A stretch of DNA of 64,000 nucleotides, taken from assembly GCA_039621445.1 (NCBI GenBank), contig CP154956.1:79852474-79916473 (forward strand). The letters run 5' to 3'. The translations under genes were made by a program, and so were the position numbers. This document shows, piece after piece, positions 39,567 to 50,635 of the stretch (position 1 is the first letter of the stretch; each line of letters starts with the position of its first letter). The notes under the pieces were generated by a model, which saw only the letters and a list, made by a program, of their open reading frames with translations, did not search any database and was not told where the DNA came from. The DNA is from Euglena gracilis. Lineage: Eukaryota; Euglenida; Euglenophyceae; Euglenales.

Positions 39567-41070
39567 ACCAGGTTTTGAATAGTGCTGAGCTCTTAAAATG
39601 CGCGCACCCACCCCAACATCGTTTCGGGCAAAAAAATTTTTTGGGATTTTTTTCGACCTTTTTGACCCGGTTTTGGCCCGAAGTCAATGGGTCGGCGGCC
39701 CAAAACGGGGCGCTGGCGGGTCGAAAAACGCTCATTTTCGGCTCAAAAACAGTTTTTCCGGGTCCGGGAGGCCAAAAAACATCCTTTCGGGCAAAAAAAA
39801 ACTTTTTGATTTTTTTCGACTTCTTTGACCCGGTTTTGACCCAAAGTCAATGGGTCGGCGGCCCAAAACGGGGCGCTGGCGGGTCGAAAAACGCTCGTTT
39901 TCGGCTCAAAAACAGTTTTTCCGGGTCCGGGAGGCCAAAAAACATCGTTTTGGGCAAAAAAATTTTTTTCGATTTTTTTCGACTTTTTTGACCCGGTTTT
40001 GACCCAAAATCAATGGGTCGGCAGCCCAAAACGGGGCGCTGGCGGGTCAAAAAACGCTCGTTTTCGGCTCAAAAACAGGTTTTCCGGGTCCGGGAGGCCA
40101 AAAAACATCGTTTCGGGCAAAAATTTTTTTTTGATTTTTTTCGACTTTTTTTGACCGAAAACGGCTAAGTCGAACAGTGGAAAAAGTGTACAAAATGGCC
40201 TAAAATGGCCTAAATTGGACGAAAAACGCCCGTATCTCGGGCTACGCGGGGAGTTGTGGGGAAACCATAATCCTAGTACATAGAGCGTCCCAGGGGCTTC
40301 AATTTAGGTCTCTGGACATTTCCTTTGATTTTGCATCATTTTCGAGAAATTTTTGAAAACATTGATTTTTTGACCCCCCACCCCCCGAAAACGGCTAAGT
40401 CAAACAGTGGGAAAAGTGTACAAAACGGCCATCCGGACCGAAAACGGCCGTATCTCGGGCTGGGCAGGGAGTTGCGGGGAAATCAAAATACCCTCACCCC
40501 CCCCTCAAAGTGTCCCTCCCCCCAAAGTGGCCAAAAAAATTGGCAAATTTCAGGTTACCCCCCCAAAGTGGCCATTTTCCTTTGGCGCCAAAGGCGCCGG
40601 AGGCCAAAACTTGACCCCCCCCCCAAAGTGTCCCCCCTGCCAGAGTGGCCATTTTGGGGTCCCACGGTGGCTGAAGGGTGGCCACTTTGAGGGGGGGGTG
40701 AGGGTACCAGTAGATGGGGCGTTCCAAGGGCTTCAAATTAGGTCTCCGGACATTTCCTTTGATTTGGCTTCATTTTGGAGATATTTTGAAAATTGACATT
40801 TTTTGGCCGAAATGGCAGAGTCCAAAGGGGGGGGGGCTTATCCAGGGGGGGGCGGGTAAATCCTACCCAGTTTGGACCCCTTCGCGCGTGAATAACTCGG
40901 GCCTGGCGGGGAGTTGGGGGTCAACTCCGGGTGATTCGGAAACTAGGAATCCAGTCGCTCGCGACTGGAAAAAAAATTCCGGGAACCGGGCCGGGATCAT
41001 GGTGATAATCCGTCGGTTCCCGAGGTGGCCCCGACCCGGGGGGGGCGGGGGGAGGGGGGGGGCGAGGGGG
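39567..41070 (+). mobile_element. Half of a foldback element (one arm only)
   Basis: It begins with the foldback terminus ACCAGGTTTTGAATAGTG, continues with about three and a half 165-bp satellite units (39612-40160), then the CGTATCTCGGGCT and CCTTTGATTTTGCATCATTTT blocks, and the GGAATCCAGTCGCTCGCGAC block. There is no mirror arm. The TA element at 40491 is nested in it. Confidence 0.72.
40491..40704. mobile_element. TA-flanked poly-C element, word AAAGTGTCC, with known empty site
   Basis: It starts CCCTCACCCCCCCCTCAAAG and ends CTTTGAGGGGGGGGTGAGGG. TA is duplicated (40489-40490, 40705-40706). The homologous block of the neighbouring foldback reads GAAATCAAAATACCAGTAG without interruption near 43005-43030, which is the empty site. 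214 bp. Confidence 0.85.
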
Positions 41071-41604
41071 GGGGGTTCGCCGGTGGTAAGCTTCGCTCTT
41101 ACCCATAAAGGGATAAGAGCTCAGCGACCCCCCCCTATTTGTCCCCCCCCCTAATTGGCCAGAGCCCAGGTGGCCAATTAGGTGGGGGGGGGTTACTCAT
41201 TGCAAGGGAAAATGCCTTTATTCGGGTGTTTACCGGGGTTCGCGACTATGAAGCACGGGGTCCAGGTGGCCAATTAGGGGGGGGGGTTAGGGGTAACCAG
41301 GTTTTGAATAGTGCTGAGCTCTTTATAAGCGCGCCCCCACCCCTTCATTGACCCCGGCCCGGCAGCCCGGCGGCCCGGCCGGCGACCCGGCGGCCCGGCG
41401 GTCCAGCCGGCGGTCCGGACGGCAGCCCGGCGGTCCGGCCGGTGGCCCGGCGGCCCAGCGGCCCGGCAGCCCGGCGGCCCGAAAAACGCTCGTTTTCGGA
41501 TCAAAGCAGTTTTTCTGGGTCCGCGAGGCAAAAAGGCCAAAAAAACATCGTTTCGAGCAAAAAAAATTTTGGGGATTTTTTTTCGACTTTTTTGACCCGG
41601 GGTC

Positions 41605-42380
41605 ATGATGGCCATCCGGGGTCATGATGGCCATCCGGGGTCATGATGGCCATCTGGGGTCATGATGGCCAATCGGGGTCATGATGGCCATCCGGGGTAA
41701 TGATGGCCCTCCGGGGTCATGATGGCCATCCAGGGTCATGATGGCCATCCGGGGTCATGATGGCCATCCATCATGGGTCATGATGGCCATCCGGGGCCAT
41801 GATGGCCATCCAGGGTCATGATGGCCATCCGGGGTCATGATGGCCATCCATCATGGGTCATGATGGCCATCCGGGGCCATGATGGCCATCCGGGGTCATG
41901 ATGGCCATCCGGGGTCATGATGGCCATCCGGGGTCATGATGGCCATCCGGGGTCATGATGGCCATCATTGGTCATGATGGCCATCCGGGGTCATGATGGC
42001 CATCCGGGGTCATGATGGCCATCCGGGGTCATGATGGCCATCCGGGGTCATGATGGCCATCCGGGGTCATGATGGCCATCCGGGGTCATGATGGCCATCC
42101 GGGGTCATGATGGCCATCATTGGTCATGATGGCCATCCGGGGTCATGATGGCCATCCGGGGTCATGATGGCCATCCGGGGTCATGATGGCCATCCGGGGT
42201 CATGATGGCCATCTGTGGTCATGATGGCCATCATTGGTCATGATGGCCATCCGTGGTCATGATGGCCATCCGGGGTCATGATGGCCATCCGGGGTCATGA
42301 TGGCCATCCGGGGTCATCATTGGTCATCATGGCCATCCGTGGTCATGATGGCCATCCGGGGTCATGATGGCCATCAATGG
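41605..42380. repeat. 19-bp minisatellite, about 40 units, left arm
   Basis: Unit GGGGTCATGATGGCCATCC, with variants in the four bases before TCATGA. Each unit holds the palindromes TCATGA and ATGGCCAT. Copies are contiguous with no spacers. The mirror array is at 44400-45010. Confidence 0.92.
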
Positions 42381-42384
42381 TCGG

Positions 42385-42672
42385 CGGTCCAAAACGGGGC
42401 GCTGGCGGGTCGAAAAACGCTCGTTTTCGGCTCCAAAACAGTTTTTCTGGGTCCGGGAGGCCCAAAAACATCGTTTCGGGCAAAAAAAATTTTTTCGATT
42501 TTTTTCGACTTTTTCGACTTGGTTTTGACCCAAAGTCAATGGGGCGGCGGCCCAAAACGGGGCGCTGGCGGGTCGAAAAACGCTCGTTTTCGGCTCAAAA
42601 ACAGTTTTTCTGGGTCCGGGAGGCCCAAAAACATCGTTTCGGGCAAAAAAAAATTTTTTCGATTTTTTTCGA
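42385..42672 (+). repeat. 165-bp satellite units, left arm
   Basis: Two units marked by GCGGCCCAAAACGGGGCGC, TTTTTCTGGGTCCGGGAGG and ATCGTTTCGGGCAAAAAA. The length is a multiple of three, so an open frame (GGPKRGAGGSKNARFRLKNS) runs through every copy in the window. I read this as satellite, not gene. Confidence 0.85.
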
Positions 42673-44399
42673 CTTTTTTGGCCGAAAACGGCTAAGTCGA
42701 ACAGAGGGAAAAGTGTACAAAATGGCCTGAAATGGCCAAATTGGCCAAAAAAACGCCCGTATCTCGGGCTGGGCGGGGAGTTGCGGGGAAACCAAAATCC
42801 CAGTGGATAGAGCGTTCCAAGGGCTTCAATTTAGGTCTCCGGACATTTCCTTTGATTTTGCATCATTTTCGAGAAATTTTGAAAGCATCGATTTTTTGAC
42901 CCCCCCACCCCCCGAAAACGGCTAAGTCGAACAGTGGGAAAAGTGTACAAAACGGCCAGCTGCGCCGAAAACGGCCGTATCTTGGGCTAGGCGAGGAGTT
43001 GGGGGGAAATCAAAATACCAGTAGATGGGGCGTTCCAAGGGCTTCAAATTAGGTCTCCGGACATTTCCTTTGATTTGGCTTCATTTTGGAGATATTTTGA
43101 AAATTGACATTTTTTTGGCAGTCCAGGGGGGGGGGCTCATCCAGGGGGGGCGGGTAAATCCTACCGAGTTTGGACCCCTTCACGCGTGAATAACTCGGGC
43201 CTGGCGGGGAGTTGGGGGTCAAACCCAGGTGATTCGGAAACTAGGAATCCAGTCGCTCGCGACTGAAAAAAAAAATTCCGGGAACCGGGCCGGGATCATG
43301 GTGATAATCCGTCGGTTCCCGAGGTGGCCCCGACCCGGGGGGGGCGGGGGGAGGGGGGGGTCGCTGAGCTCTTATCCCTTTATGGGTAAGAGCGAAGCTT
43401 ACCCCTGGCGAAACCCCCCCCCTCGACCCCCCCCTCCCCCCCCGCCCCCGGGGGCCCCCCCCCGGGTCGGGGCCACCTCGGGAACCGACGGATTATCACC
43501 ATGATCCCGGCCCGGTTCCCGGAATTTTTTTTTTCAGTCGCGAGCGACTGGATTCCTAGTTTCCGAATCACCTGGGTTTGACCCCCAACTCCCCGCCAGG
43601 CCCGAGTTATTCACGCGCGAAGGGGTCCAAACTCGGTAGGATTTACCCGCCCCCCCTGGATGAGCCCCCCCCCCTTTGGACGGCCAAAAAAATGTCAATT
43701 TTCAAAATATCTCCAAAATGAAGCCAAATCAAAGGAAATGTCCGGAGACCTAATTTGAAGCCCTTGGAACGCCCCATCTACCGGTATTTTGATTTCCCCG
43801 CAACTCCCCGCCTAGCCCGAGATACGGGCGTTTTCGGCGCAGATGGCCGTTTTGTACACTTTTCCCTCTGTTCGACTTGGCCGTTTTCGGGGGGTGGGGG
43901 GTCAAAAAATCGATGTTTTCAAAAATTTCTCGAAAATGATGCAAAGTCAAAGGAAATGTCCGGAGACCTAAATTGAAGCCCTTGGAACGCCCCATCTACC
44001 GGTATTTTGGTTTCCCCGCAACTCCCCGCCCAGCCCGAGATACGGGCGTTTTTTGGCCAATTTGGGCCATTTCAGGCCATTTTGTACACTTTTCCCTCTG
44101 TTCGACTTTGCCGTTTTCGGCCAAAAAGGTCGAAAAAAATCGAAAAAAATTTTTTTGCCCGAAACCATGTTTTTTGGCCTCCCGGACCCGGAAAAACTGT
44201 TTTTGAGCCGAAAACAAGCGTTTTTCGACCCGCCGGCGCCCCGTTTTGGGCCGCCGACCCATTGACTTTGGGTCAAAACCGGGTCAAAAAAGTCGAAAAA
44301 AATCGAAAAAATTTTTTTTGCCCAAAACCATGTTTTTTGGTTTCTTGGACCTGGAAAAAGTGTTTTCGAGCCGAAAATGGGCGTTTTTCGACCCCAGCC

Positions 44400-45010
44400 C
44401 ATCATGGCCCTCATGGCCAATGATGGCCATGATGACCAATGATGGCCATCATGCCCAATGATGGCCATCATGCCCAATGATGGCCATCATGACCAATGAT
44501 GGCCATGATGACCAATGATGGCCATCATGACCTCGGATGGCCATCATGCCCAATGATGGCCATCATGACCAATGATGGCCATGATGACCAATGATGGCCA
44601 TCATGACCTCGGATGGCCATCATGCCCAATGATGGCCATCATGACCAATGATGGCCATGATGACCAATGATGGCCATCATGACCAATGATGGCCATGATG
44701 ACGAATGATGGCCATGATGACCAATGATGGCCATCATGCCCAATGATGGCCATCATGACCCCGGATGACCATCATGACCAATGATCACCATCATGACCCC
44801 GGATGGCCATCATGACCAATGATGGCCAATGACGAATGATGACCCATGAGGGCCATCATGACCAATGATGGCCATCATAACCAATGATGGCCATCATGAC
44901 CCCGGATGGCCATGATGACCAATGATGGCCATCATGACCAATGATGGCCATCATGACCCCGGATGAGCATCATGACCAATGATGGCCATCATGACCCCGG
45001 ATGGCCATCT
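44400..45010. repeat. 19-bp minisatellite, right arm (inverted)
   Basis: Unit GATGGCCATCATGACCAAT, the complement of the left-arm unit with a different four-base linker. The two arms have therefore partly diverged, and homogenised internally, since the palindrome formed. Confidence 0.9.
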
Positions 45011-45331
45011 GACCCCGGGCCGGGCCGGGCCGGGCCGCCGGGCCGCCGGCCGGGCCGGGCCGGGACACCGGGCCGCCGGCCGGGATGGTCAATGAAGGGG
45101 TGGGTGCGCTTATCAAGAGCTCAGCACTATTCAAAACCTGGTTTCGCCGGTGGTAAGCTTCGCTCTTACCCATAAAGGGATAAGAGCTCAGCGACCCCCC
45201 CCCTAATTGTCCCCCCGCTAATTGGCCAGAAGGGGGGTCCGGGCCGCCCGGAGGGCGGCCAAATAGGGGGGGGGGTGTTGGTATTTCTGGCTGTGTCAAT
45301 CGTCCAGGTATAAAATCACCCCTCGATCGAA

Positions 45332-45576
45332 AGCGGGGTCTTATATGGGGGGGTCGGTCCCGGCCAAAGGGCCGGCCTTCGGCCGGCCAGGGGGGGGGGT
45401 CTTATATGGGGGGTGGGGCATGGTAGGATTCCCCACTGACAGAAAATAAGAGCTCCAGGCGACGTGGCTGAATTTGGTGGTGATTGCCAGTTGTCTGATG
45501 AAAAGACCCCCATATAAGACCTCCCCCTGGGATTTTGGCTCCCGAGGGGGGGTCTTATATGGGGGGGGGCATGGTA
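45332..45576. mobile_element. Two TA-type poly-G elements (word CTTATATGGGG) around an inverted R1 segment
   Basis: Two short blocks with GGTCTTATATGGGGGG, each ending GGCATGGTA (45332-45424, 45505-45576), enclose 80 bp of repeat R1 that runs opposite to the R1 sequence outside. At 47.75-47.9 kb the same R1 stretch is continuous (TGAAATTAGGATTCC). The layout fits an inversion between two copies of the element. Confidence 0.6.
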
Positions 45577-46904
45577 ATTTCACAACTCTGGTGCCCCCCC
45601 AAGGCCCTCAGGTCGTTGATTCGAAGAGGAAAAACGTTTCTGTAAGGTTTATTAAGCATCTTAAACCAAAAATCACTGAAAATTACCACAAATTTCGACT
45701 CAGATTCTGGCCGATCCGACGATCGCGAGCGTATCTCGGGCTGCGTGCAACGTTAGGGTACCAAGTTACCCCTCGATCGAAAGCTCCTTTCAACAGACGA
45801 CCAGCGGTGCTCATCAGATCTTTCCACGCTGCATGGTACTCTATTTCCAAATCTGGGCGAATTTTCACCAAGTTTGGATATCCACCCTAGTGGTCCCCAG
45901 ATGGCAAAATTCATTGTCCTTGGTGGTTGAAACACTCATACCAGCACCTTAGGGCCACTTTTGGGCACTTTTGGTGACATTTTTAGGAATGAAAACCGGA
46001 CGCCGGGCTTTGGACAAAGCCGGCGTTCCTAACGCCGGGCTTTAGGACAGAACCGGCGTCCGGAAGCCCGTGGGGGGGGGGACGCCGGTTCTGTCCTGAG
46101 CACGGCGTCTCAAACGCCGGCTTAAACGCAGACTCTGACCTGAGTCTGCGTTTCGAAACGCAGACTCAGGCCGAATAACGGACTCAGCGTTTTGAAACAG
46201 AGACTCAGGTCAGAGTCTGCATTTTTTTAGAAACACATATTTTGACCAAAGCCATGTTGCTATGAACACAGCCTTGGCCCGAAATCCGATTATATCAATA
46301 TAATTGCAATACAGGCGTCGAGCCCAGAAAATAGGTTTGACATTGCCAAATCACTCCTCACCCGAAAGCTTTTCTTTTAGATGACCAGTGATGACAACTG
46401 GTTCAGGACAAATTTGGCGAATGCTTTTTCTGAAGGTCCAGAAAATAATAATCTTAAATACCGTCTGTTCCATCCAAAGTTCAGCCAGCTGTGATCACCT
46501 GGCCACAAAATTTGGTTTTTTGTCTGATCCATAACTCCTCCACAACCCCATAGGACCAAAAATGTCGAAAAAAAGGGAAATCCAAAATGTCCAAAAAGTG
46601 CTTAACAATTCCCAATCTGACCAGCAACACATTTCAATGGAATGGAAATCGACCGACATAAACGGGCGCCTGAATGGAAATCGACTGACATAAACGGGCG
46701 CCTGAATGGAAATCGACCGACATGAACAATTTCAGCCTGAAATCCGTTAATGTCAGTAGAATTTCAAGACAGGCGTCGGGCCCAGAAAATAGGTTTTAAT
46801 TTGATTCTCTTATTTCAGTTCAAAATGAACGGAAACACATCTGAATGTCCCTAAAAATGTCAAAAAAAAAACGTCCCAAACTCAAAAAAAACTTACTGAG
46901 TTGA

Positions 46905-47100
46905 CATGGTGGGGGCGACCGACAGGTGCCATCCCCCATGCTCGCTGCCTTGCCGGAGCTGAACATGGACCACTCCTACCGCCCCGCCCGCAGACCAACC
47001 AACACTACACTACACTACTACTACACTCACGGAGCGGCATCCAGGCCCAGGTGGACCTGGGCAGGGCCATGCGGCCCTGTCAACCTTGCATTGCAGTGAT
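46905..47100 (+). pseudogene. Possible captured exon fragment
   Basis: An island of ordinary GC-rich sequence inside repeats. After an acceptor-like CCGACAG the frame gives VPSPMLAALPELNMDHSYRP, then ARRPTNTT and ASRPRWTWAGPCGPV, before a stop. Composition resembles the exons of the minus-strand gene rather than the repeats. No family is recognised. It may be a gene piece carried by a repeat. Confidence 0.3.
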
Positions 47101-47394
47101 GTGGGGCGCATCCAACCCCCCACCCACCCCCAGCGGGGGTCCCGGCGGACCCAACCTTTCCCCGAAAATGGCCCAAAAAGCACGAAAAATGCTGAAAATA
47201 GCACCTCTTTCTACACACAAATTAAGCCGGCGTTTGAGACGCCGGGCTCAAGGACAGAACCGGCGTCCCCCCCCCCACGGGCTTTCCGGACGCCGGTTCT
47301 GTCCTAAAGCCCGGCGTTAGGAACGCTGGTTTTGTCCAAAGCCCGGCGTCCGATTTTCATTCCTAAAAATGTCACCAAAAGTGCCCAAAAGTGA

Positions 47395-47960
47395 CCCTAA
47401 GGTGCTGGTATGAGTGTTTCAACCATCAAGGACAATGAATTTTGCCATCTGGGGACCACTAGGGTGGATATCCAAATTTGGTGAAAATCGGCCCAGATTT
47501 GGAAATAGAGTACCGTGCAGCGTGGAAAGATCTGATGAGCACCGCTGGTCGTCTGTTGAAAAGAGCTTTCGATCGAGGGGTAACTTGGTACCCAACGTTG
47601 CACGCAGCCCGAGATACGCTCGCGATGGCCGGATCGGCCAGAATCTGAGTCAAAACTTGTAGCAATCTTCAGTGACTTTTGGTTTAAGATGCTGAATAAA
47701 CCCTACAGAAACGTTTTTCCTCTTCGAATCAACGACCTGAGGGCCTTGGGGGGGCACCAGAGTTGTGAAATTAGGATTCCCCACTGACAGAAAATAAGAG
47801 CTCCAGGCGACGTGGCTGAATTTGGTGGTGATCGCCAGTCGTCTGATGAAAAGAGCTTTCGATCGAGGGGTGATTTTACACCTGGACGATTGACACAGCC
47901 AGAAATACCCTCGCGATCGCCGGAATTTGGTGAAGTGCAAAGTGGTGTGACATTGCAGAT
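47395..47960 (-). repeat. Dispersed repeat R1, uninterrupted copy
   Basis: Carries CGTGGAAAGATCTGATGAGC, CGAGATACGCTCGCG and AGGATTCCCCACTGACAG in one piece. It serves as the reference order for the copies at 28775 and 45425 and, on the other strand, as an empty site for the TA elements in them. Confidence 0.75.
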
Positions 47961-48093
47961 CAGTGGTCGGAGATTGGTCCTGGGAGTGTCCTTTGGCCGA
48001 AGGTTGGGGACGCCGGTTCTGTCCTGAGCCCGGCGTCTCTAAAACGCCGGCTTAAACAAGAGGTGGTGGACGCCGGTTCTGTCCAAAGCCCGG

Positions 48094-48240
48094 GTTTTTG
48101 TGGTGTTGCCATTCCCAAAAATCCAAATTGTGTGGAGCTGAACAAAGTTGTGTGTGACGCCTGCGGTTTGGCATATCATTTTCATTGCCAAGATTTGCGG
48201 CGGCCACCAAAGTATGGCTCTTTTTTTGTGTAAAGCGTGT
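48094..48240 (+). pseudogene. Copy of the PHD-finger fragment
   Basis: The frame GFCGVAIPKNPNCVELNK, then VVCDACGLAYHFHCQDL and a stop after GSFFV, is the same as in the copy at 34.7 kb, including the T-run after which the CKAC pair is out of frame. Only the finger and the sequence after it are kept; the 5' part is replaced by a GACGCCGGTTCTGTCC repeat. Confidence 0.6.
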
Positions 48241-49099
48241 CGTGTGCCGTGCCGCCACTCCGTGTCGTTGTGCTCCAAGGCAACGTAGCCTTCTGTCGTG
48301 TTGTAGAGTGCCCCCGTGGCGAGGGGGTCGGTGAGGGGGGGGGGAGGGGTGTGCCGACCCCCCAGGGTTGCCACAGATGCCCTCATTGAAAACGTGCCTG
48401 AACACAGATGCCTTAATTGAAAACGTGTCATTGCCACAGATGATGCCCTCATTGAAAACGTGTTCATGACCACGAATTTCAGGGCAGGCATTTGGCAGGC
48501 TGAACACGTTTTTAAAGCTTTTTGGTGCCTTCGGCAACAAAAAGTATATCCCACCCCCGAGGACCCGGGGGGGGGGCTTGACTGGACCCCCCCCCCAGGG
48601 GGTCTAAGACTAAAAAACCCCTGGTCGGGAGAGGGGCAAAAAGTGGTGAAAAATGGCTGGAAAAAAGAATGCAAAGGAACACATTCCCCCTTCAACACCG
48701 TTTTCGGCCCCAAAAATGAGGGGGGAAATCTGCAATCAGTCCCCCATCGTACTCCCCTTTTGGACCGAAGTCTTCCCAAAAGCAATTTTTTTGGATGCTT
48801 TGCGCAACATTTTTTCAGGCAAGTTGTTTGCATTGTGGCCACATTTGCCAAATCTGCCCATTTTTTGGCGATTTAATCCAAAAAAAAGATCAAATATGAT
48901 ATTATTAGGACATTTAGAATCATTTCAATAATTTTGGGTGTTTTCTTCGTGCCCCGATGTTGGGAGGGGGAGGTTAGGCAGGGGTGGGTCGAGTGACCAC
49001 GAACCCCCCTTCGTTCAGTTCTCGAAATAAACAAGGGGGTGTCCAGCCCTTGACTTCACCAAAACCTTTTTCAGGCCAGGGTCAGGGTCAGGCAGAGAA

Positions 49100-49860
49100 G
49101 CCTTGAGGAGGAGGTCGGACCCCTCCTACCAGGGGTGGCCAGATTCGTCACAGGATTAAAGTACAATCGAGCTTATCGTTTTCCCCCTATTGAAAGGCGA
49201 TATTGAGACGGCCCCACACCTGCGGGGTGTGTCAACACGCATGAAAATCCGCGTGTAAATCCGCTAGTGAAATCTTTGTAGGCGAGCACATTACATAGAC
49301 CGCCCACGGAGTCCCCTAGGGATGATGTGGAATGTACATTTCTAACCCGCCGGAGCACAATGTACATAAAAGGTGCACGCCGGTATATATATGTGAATGT
49401 CCGCCCATCTCCAGGGCTTTGGGGTGACACACCCTGACGACCCGAGCGTTCCAAGTTGTAGGCGAGCACACTCGCTCATTTTCCATTCACCAAAGCACCA
49501 AACATCTCTTTTTACAGCAACCTCCGTATAGCCACCGCTGACCTGTGAGCGCACAGGGAGTCACGAGGAGGTTACATTTCCCTGGGCCTGGGGCACGGTA
49601 TGGGTGAATCAGTGCTTCCCACCGTGAAATTTTTCTAGCACACACAACCACCAAGGCAAACACGACGAAGGCAACAAGAGCCACACACCACTCCCCCCCA
49701 AGCACTATATATGGAAGGTGAGCCTCGCTCATTTTCCACTGGGGGAGCACGCTGTCGGCCAGCCGTCGGCCAGCCGTGTGACTCACAGGAAAATGACCCG
49801 AGCCACAGCCTAGCCATGCAGAAGCAATTGTGCCGTCAATCTCCCTTCAAGGTCATGTTC
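49100..49860. other. Island without C/G runs; no secure gene
   Basis: Some 750 bp of balanced composition with three related phrases, GGCGAGCACATTACATAG, GGCGAGCACACTCGCTC and GAGCCTCGCTCATTTTCC, and TATATATA-type boxes near 49383 and 49706. A minus-strand frame has a hydrophobic stretch (CVALVAFVVFALVVVC), but overlapping frames are equally open. It could be a promoter region or an old insertion. Confidence 0.3.
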
Positions 49861-50160
49861 ACCATTGGTGGAGGTTGCTTTTTTGCCCATTTGAAGTCAT
49901 TTTTTGCTAATTCTTGTCAACTTTGCCAATTTTTGACTTTTTTTTGACTAATTCCGACCATTTCGGCGGATTTTCGACCACAAATTATTTGAAGAACAAA
50001 AATTGCTCAACTGGTGCCCCATTCTCAACAAACTGGCAAACTTTACCAAAAATAGACGAAAAAGGCTCAAATTTTGTGTGAAATGGTTTCATGTGACCAA
50101 AAAAAAGTGACCAAATTTAGGCGTTAGCCATTGAAATTGAGCAATTTTCACCCCGAAATA

Positions 50161-50324
50161 CCCCCCCCCATATTGCCCCCCCCCATATTGTCCCTCGGCC
50201 CCGGCCGACGGGGGGTTTTTTCCTCGGCCAATGAAATTCCTTTGGTACCCCCATATTGTCCCCCCCCATATTGTCCGGTCGGGCCTCCCGGGGGGAGGTC
50301 GGTGGGACAATATGGGGGGGGGGG
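50161..50324. mobile_element. TA-flanked poly-C element, word ATATTGTCCC
   Basis: It starts CCCCCCCCCATATTGCCCCC and ends GGGACAATATGGGG plus a G-run. TA stands outside both ends (50159-50160, 50325-50326). It shares its word with the element near 32.1-32.24 kb. 164 bp. Confidence 0.62.
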
Positions 50325-50527
50325 TATGCATTTTGCCACTCATGCCACCCAAAATTGTGCATTGTCCACCTAAAAACAGTATTCTACACCCAAAATTAGG
50401 CATTTGCCAAACCAAATTTGGACATTGCCCCCCAGATTAGGCATTTGCCTTTCAAAATAGGACCTTTTCATAAATTAGGAATTTGGCACACAAAATTGGC
50501 ATTTGGATAGCCGGGACCTAAAGATAT

Positions 50528-50635
50528 TGAAACTTTCGGACAAAGTTATTGAAACTTTTGGACAAAGTTATTGAAACTTTTGGACAAAGTTATTGAAACT
50601 TTTGGACAAAGTTATTGAAACTTTTGGACAAAGAA
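50528..50635. repeat. 22-bp tandem repeat (GAAACTTTTGGACAAAGTTATT)
   Basis: About five contiguous copies of a 22-bp unit containing GAAACTTTTGGACAAAG. No gene nearby. Confidence 0.85.

Larger units (their letters stand above)
41296..45142. mobile_element. Complete foldback element with 1.8-2.1-kb arms
   Basis: The ends ACCAGGTTTTGAATAGTG (41296) and CACTATTCAAAACCTGGT (to 45142) are inverted copies. In each arm, from outside in: terminus, GGCCCGG-rich tract, one 165-bp unit (left only), 19-bp minisatellite, two 165-bp units, CGTATCTCGGGCT blocks, the GTCGCTCGCGACTG block and C/G runs. The centre is near 43.39 kb at CTCTTATCCCTTTATGGG. Long inverted arms with internal tandem repeats recall the Foldback class of Drosophila. 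There is no coding sequence. Confidence 0.82.

Noticed and set aside
41605-42380. Possible CRISPR array.
   Set aside because: The 19-bp units are contiguous with no unique spacers, the genome is eukaryotic and no cas gene is present. It is a minisatellite.
49487-49786. Small membrane protein gene on the minus strand (hydrophobic stretch).
   Set aside because: Three overlapping frames are equally open, and no conserved feature or splice signal singles this one out.
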